Assembly (NCBI GenBank): GCA_913061235.1
Contig: CAJXTB010000023.1
Coordinates: 1-64,000, forward strand
DNA from: an uncultured Pseudomonadota bacterium
GTDB taxonomy: Bacteria; Myxococcota_A; UBA796; GCA-2862545
Direction of reading: 5' to 3'
DNA length: 64,000 nucleotides
This document shows positions 60,447 through 64,000 of the stretch, piece by piece. Positions within the stretch are counted from its first letter, which is position 1. Each line of letters begins with the position of its first letter. A model generated the notes under the pieces. The model was not told where the DNA came from, searched no databases, and saw only the letters and a program-made list of their open reading frames with translations. The translations under genes were made by a program, and so were the position numbers.

Positions 60447-61991
60447 CTATTGAAGCGTAATGCGAACTTCGCCGTGCCCTACGCGTTGTCCCGCTTGGGT
60501 GGTTTGGTTCGATCCAGACACGTAGTTGCTTCCGCCAGAGAAGCTCGAGCCGCTTGTGATGGTGTTCCATCCCTTGCCACCGTGGTAGCCGCCACCCCCT
60601 GAGCTGGAACTCCAGTAGCGCACCCCGCCTCCACCACCGAAGCCACCTACGGAGAACTGTGCACTGGTGTAGTAGGTGTACGGCTGCGTCAGGTTGGGTA
60701 GGCCGCCTTCGCCACCGGCGGTGAATGCGTCTCCGGGGTCATTGTTGTTCAGCTCGCCTGGCGTGCCGGCACCGTTTGAGCTTAGGCCGCCTCCACCTCC
60801 GCCCGAGTCGCCGTCTTGCTGAGGCCCGCCTCCTTGTGTGGTCCAGTTGGTCTGGCCGCCATGAATAGTGAGGTCACTGCACGTGATGTGGCTTGGAAAA
60901 CGACCTCCGCCGCCTCCCGCGATGACCAAGGGAGAGTTGCTCGTGGTGGTAACGAAGGTTCCGCCGCCTCCCGCTCCATTCAGGCCTTGTCCATCGCCTT
61001 GATTGCGAGTGGTGCTGTCGTCGACGTGTCCGCCCTCCTGCCCTACGAGGATTTTGATGGTTTGCCCTCCGCTGAGCGCGATGTCACCAGATGCGTACCC
61101 ACCGAGTCCACCGCTACACAGCTGAGGCCCAAAAGAGCGACCACCGCCCGCTGCTCCCCAGGCCTCGATTCGGTAGATGCCGGTGACGGGAGCGGTCCAG
61201 CTCTGGATACCGGCGCTCACTGCTAGGTTGTCCAGAATGGCTGGAGCCGAGCCGTACTCTACCGAACACGCAGCGGCGGATGGCCCTGTGTGACCGGCCT
61301 GAGCACAGTTTGTGAAGGTCACACCGGCTTGCAGTGCGGCAATATCCGTGGACACGGCATCGCCGTTCGCCTGCACCCACAGCGCGTCGTTGATGGCGAA
61401 GAGTGTGGTACCGCCGTAGCGTGTGTTCAACTCTACGAGTGTGCTGCCTTCGATGGTATCGCCAGAGGCGCTTGCGATGCGGACGGAGTGGTCGGCCGCC
61501 CGGAGGACTGTGACCTTGCGTCCTTCGCTTGCCGGAGGAAGGGTAAAGGTGATGAGCCCTGCAGCGCCGTCGTTCGAGAAGGCTGCGTTTCCCGATGCAT
61601 CTGACGGGGTGACGGTGTAGTTTGTAGTCTTTGCGACGGTAGTGTTACTTCCACCTCCGTTTCTGGCGTACGGGACTGCGCCAATAGCGGTGCGAGGGAG
61701 GGTGCCGAGGGATACAGACGAGAGCCCCAGCCAGAGCTCGTCATGGTCGAGGTTGGCGTCTGTGATTGGGTTTCCGAGTGTGGAGCCCAACGCGACTGAG
61801 TAGTAGCCATCTGCCAAGACGAGGGTGTAGTCCTCCGTCCACTCTGGGGTCGGATTCGACGCGCTGTCGAACAGGGAGAAGGTAATTACTTCTGTGCCGT
61901 TTACGGGAGTGCCCTGCACATCGAGTAGGCGGCCTTGGTGGTCCATGGCGGTGGGTGCCGCTGTTGCCAGCGCGACTAGAAGTGTAAGCAT
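60447..61991 (-). CDS. HQGRLLD-module protein with glycine-rich C-terminal domain
   Basis: 514 residues; ATG 61991 with GGGGA three bases upstream; signal MLTLLVALATAAP. Residues ~14-110 are the shared module (MDHQGRLLDVQGTPVNG, DGYYSVALG, AVPYARN). A beta segment typical of tail-fibre-like proteins follows (TVTPSDASGNAAFSN...GLITFTLPPASEGRKVTVLRAADHSVRI). From ~265: VQSW-type IQSWTAPVTGIYRIEAWGAAGGG, GGYASGDIALSGGQTIKILVGQEGG, then long Gly runs, matching ALK/LTK-like glycine-rich domains. It ends GHGEVRITLQ. Convergent with the papain-like gene (six bases apart). Predicted extracellular binding protein. Confidence 0.83.
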   Translation of the reverse strand: MLTLLVALATAAPTAMDHQGRLLDVQGTPVNGTEVITFSLFDSASNPTPEWTEDYTLVLADGYYSVALGSTLGNPITDANLDHDELWLGLSSVSLGTLPRTAIGAVPYARNGGGSNTTVAKTTNYTVTPSDASGNAAFSNDGAAGLITFTLPPASEGRKVTVLRAADHSVRIASASGDTIEGSTLVELNTRYGGTTLFAINDALWVQANGDAVSTDIAALQAGVTFTNCAQAGHTGPSAAACSVEYGSAPAILDNLAVSAGIQSWTAPVTGIYRIEAWGAAGGGRSFGPQLCSGGLGGYASGDIALSGGQTIKILVGQEGGHVDDSTTRNQGDGQGLNGAGGGGTFVTTTSNSPLVIAGGGGGRFPSHITCSDLTIHGGQTNWTTQGGGPQQDGDSGGGGGGLSSNGAGTPGELNNNDPGDAFTAGGEGGLPNLTQPYTYYTSAQFSVGGFGGGGGVRYWSSSSGGGGYHGGKGWNTITSGSSFSGGSNYVSGSNQTTQAGQRVGHGEVRITLQ

Positions 61992-62196
61992 GGGTCCCCT
62001 TGAATCGGTAGGTGCGTCGGTCCTTGTGACGCCCTTCGGAAGCTTACCTCAAATTCCAAGTCGGAACAGCGCAGTCGCGCCGAGTAGCATGCCGACCCAC
62101 TGAGCGATGGCATTACCAGCTGGGGGAAATGAGTGGGGCATGTGACGTCATGGCACACAGAGTCGTGCGGCATATGGCGCACCCAAGGAGGGTACT

Positions 62197-62685
62197 TTGG
62201 TAATCTGGGCACACGGGTTGGAGGGCGCGCCCACTGGCCGAAAGGCGAACGCGTTGCGGGAAGCGGGGTTTGACCTCGTCGCACCTGATGGGCGTAAGAA
62301 GACCCTGGCTGAACGGCTTCCTGCCTTGAACGAAGCCATTGCAGCACACCCTGGCGCACTGCTCGTGGGCTCCAGCTACGGCGGGCTAGCGAGCGCGTAT
62401 CTGGCGGGGCTTTGCGGGGATTCCTTGTGTGGCGTGGTGCTGTTGGCACCCGCTCTACATTGGAACGAAGCACCGATTGAAGACGCGAGTGCGCTTCGCA
62501 TCCCGCAGAACCTTCCGTGCACGGTCATTCATGGGGTAAACGACGCTGTTGTTCCGGTAGCGGTCAGTCGTGCACTGGCCAAGCGGTGTCCCCACGTCCA
62601 GCTGATTGAGGTGGACGACGGTCACACGCTCGCTGGCTCCCTCGATGTGATGGTTCGGATTGTTGGCGCTCACTTGCGCCGGTAG
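62197..62685 (+). CDS. Small alpha/beta-hydrolase (YqiA-like esterase)
   Basis: 162 residues from TTG 62197, with AAGGAGGG about five bases upstream. The fold is the minimal hydrolase with catalytic Ser in LLVGSSYGGLAS, Asp in VIHGVNDAVVP and His in VDDGHTL; the oxyanion HG is in WAHGLEGAP. The length and the start at the first strand fit YqiA/RsbQ-small esterases acting on short-chain esters. Substrate unknown. It is divergent from the glycine-rich-head gene across ~205 bases and followed 74 bases later by another modular secreted protein on the same strand. Confidence 0.85.
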   Translation: MVIWAHGLEGAPTGRKANALREAGFDLVAPDGRKKTLAERLPALNEAIAAHPGALLVGSSYGGLASAYLAGLCGDSLCGVVLLAPALHWNEAPIEDASALRIPQNLPCTVIHGVNDAVVPVAVSRALAKRCPHVQLIEVDDGHTLAGSLDVMVRIVGAHLRR

Positions 62686-62759
62686 CAGCCTTGATGTCGA
62701 TGTCCGTGTCGTCCTCGTCGACTTGGAGGTACACTCCCACCGTGAAGCAAGGGGTGACT

Positions 62760-63905
62760 ATGTTTTCAGCGAAGTGGATTGCCGCCATCACCGCAGTTGG
62801 CCTGTGCGGAGTTGCGACTGCCGCTCCCATCGCTGTCGGTCACCAAGGGCGCTTGTTGGACGCTGCCGGCTCGCCCGTCACCGGAAGCCACGACCTGACC
62901 GTTACTCTGTATGATGGGTCCACGACTGATGCGTCATCCGTGTGGACGCGCACGTACACCGATGTTCCGGTAGAGGCTGGATACTACGCGCTCCAGCTTG
63001 AGCAGGGCAGTCCCTCGTTGGACACCAATCTGTTCGACCGGCCAGAGGTCTGGGTGGGCGTGATGGTGGACGGCGGGCAGCCCCTCGGACCGCGGAACCG
63101 ATTGCTCTCCACGCCCACTGCCGGAATCGCTTCGGCTGTTCCTGTGTCGTCGTCGGGTGGGTGTGCGGGCAGCGGAAGCATTCGCTGGAACCCCAGCTTG
63201 CGCGCTCTGCAGGTCTGTGATGACGGGTCGTGGGCCGAGGTTGGGACGGGAGGTCTGCGCACGGTCGACGGTGCACGACAATGGGCCGACGGCGACATCG
63301 CGGTGAGCTGCGAGGCATACCGAACAGGCCAAGGAGGGACCTACGCGGGCGAGACCGGCGATGGACTGTACCGAATCCAGCCAGAAGGCGCCTCAACTGC
63401 CTTCTCCGCGTGGTGCGACATGACCACTGACGGGGGAGGCTGGACCTTGTGCTACACCGAGAACAACGGCTCGGTGGACTTTGAGACCCAGACCTCCTCA
63501 TCGGTCTCCTACGGGTCGGACGGCTACCGAGCTGACTGCCGGAAAATACCATTTTCGGAGGCGCTGTACGTTCAGCACAGCACTGGGAACGCCGCGTGGT
63601 TCTCCCGCAACTCAGACGTGCGTATCGACGCCTACCCATCGAGCGGCTCCACCTGGGGCCTGTGGGCTGGCCACGGGGCTGCGTCCGGCACGAGCTGGCA
63701 GCTAATGGCCTGCAACACCCCTATGAATGTGGGCCTCTTCGCCTCCGGCTACACCGGCTGCTACAAGTCGTGCAATTCGTGGTGCGGCGACACGTCGACT
63801 CCGTATTTCCGGGTGTACGGAAACAGTAGCTACACTGGAGTGGTGTTCAACCAGAATGGACACACCACCCGCGGAAATCAGCTCATGTCGGTCGGCATTC
63901 GGTAG
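62760..63905 (+). CDS. HQGRLLD-module protein with fibrinogen-like head
   Basis: 381 residues; ATG 62760 after AAGGGGTGACT; signal MFSAKWIAAITAVGLCGVATAA. The shared module spans ~24-135 (VGHQGRLLDAAGSPVTG, AGYYALQLEQG). The linker ARQWADGDIAVSCEAY matches those of the genes at 26888 and 37034. The head begins WCDMTTDGGGWTLCYTE and has a Trp- and Cys-rich body (GCYKSCNSWCGD), ending MSVGIR. It is the third, more diverged type of fibrinogen-like head in the window. The open frame upstream of 62760 (from 62691) is ignored because the signal peptide begins at this ATG. Confidence 0.84.
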   Translation: MFSAKWIAAITAVGLCGVATAAPIAVGHQGRLLDAAGSPVTGSHDLTVTLYDGSTTDASSVWTRTYTDVPVEAGYYALQLEQGSPSLDTNLFDRPEVWVGVMVDGGQPLGPRNRLLSTPTAGIASAVPVSSSGGCAGSGSIRWNPSLRALQVCDDGSWAEVGTGGLRTVDGARQWADGDIAVSCEAYRTGQGGTYAGETGDGLYRIQPEGASTAFSAWCDMTTDGGGWTLCYTENNGSVDFETQTSSSVSYGSDGYRADCRKIPFSEALYVQHSTGNAAWFSRNSDVRIDAYPSSGSTWGLWAGHGAASGTSWQLMACNTPMNVGLFASGYTGCYKSCNSWCGDTSTPYFRVYGNSSYTGVVFNQNGHTTRGNQLMSVGIR

Positions 63906-63913
63906 AGCGCTGG

Positions 63914-64000
63914 TCAGCGTTGTCTGTGCAACGTGAGGGCACTCCTTGGATTCTCCGGCAGGTGGTGGAGGTGGTCTCGAACACGTAGATGATATGCTGT
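63914..64000 (-). CDS. Possible 3' end of a minus-strand gene
   Basis: From the window edge a minus-strand frame reads HLRVRDHLHHLPENPRSALTLH... and stops at TGA 63914-63916, nine bases from the convergent stop at 63905. The composition looks codable but only ~28 residues are visible and no family is recognisable; another frame is also open here. Confidence 0.2.
   Translation of the reverse strand, partial: TAYHLRVRDHLHHLPENPRSALTLHRQR

Noticed and set aside
1-64000. CRISPR arrays, insertion sequences or integrases
   Set aside because: No regularly spaced short repeats, transposase motifs or terminal inverted repeats were seen; the repeats found are all inside coding regions or are the tyrS duplication.

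Overview
This is about 64 kb of dense, GC-rich bacterial DNA and appears to be a contig end, because the first 22 bases are sequencing adapter. Several traits point to a Gram-negative relative of the myxobacteria (Myxococcota or a neighbouring 'deltaproteobacterial' lineage). There are many lipoproteins and signal-peptide proteins. One secreted metallopeptidase ends in a MYXO-CTERM-like tail (Cys, hydrophobic stretch, Arg run). There is a large regulator with two cyclase domains, an ATPase and TPRs, and several eukaryote-like peptidases. Taxonomy is inferred; there is no rRNA in the window, and I recognised no tRNA gene.

Layout. 1-6.6 kb: an incomplete Pro/Arg-rich repeat protein, tyrS, a legumain/caspase-like peptidase flanked by a second copy of the tyrS 3' end, a secreted protein with four copies of an unrecognised repeat, and an endonuclease/exonuclease/phosphatase-fold protein. 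6.6-18.6 kb: nitrogen and carbon metabolism, with a very long Orn/Lys/Arg-type decarboxylase overlapping a GABA aminotransferase, divergent from a succinate-semialdehyde dehydrogenase; then a nitrilase / ATP-grasp / NTN-hydrolase group, a CoA-transferase and a LysR regulator whose start region carries a perfect operator-like palindrome. 18.6-29.2 kb: a metallo-beta-lactamase-fold lipoprotein, a beta-helix protein overlapping a calpain-like peptidase, an ECF sigma factor with a membrane partner, an M6-like peptidase and two modular secreted proteins. 29.5-37 kb: gltBD and a class III aminotransferase. 37-52.8 kb: mostly surface or periplasmic proteins, including a lipoprotein built from RND porter-domain sequence without membrane helices, plus a SARP-like regulator and a frameshifted protein. 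52.8-64 kb: a cyclase/ATPase/TPR regulator divergent from a compact three-gene operon (class I isoprenoid enzyme, 86-aa NHLP-like small protein, papain-like peptidase fused to an alpha/beta-hydrolase), then two more modular secreted proteins.

Two themes stand out. First, seven secreted proteins share an N-terminal beta-rich module (typically H-Q-G-R-L-L-D after the signal peptide, ending near V-P-Y-A) joined to different C-terminal parts: fibrinogen-like YCDxxxxGGGW domains, a phage-tail Collar domain, an ALK-like glycine-rich domain, 23-aa repeats, or a four-fold novel repeat. The same fibrinogen-like heads also sit on left-handed beta-helix stalks, so heads and stalks have been shuffled. 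Second, three products without signal peptides (legumain/caspase-like, calpain-like, glycine-rich hydrophobic) have short polar/basic disordered N-termini and could be cargo of an export machine encoded elsewhere; that is a hypothesis only.

All assignments were made by reading the sequence. No database search, structure prediction or expression data was available.
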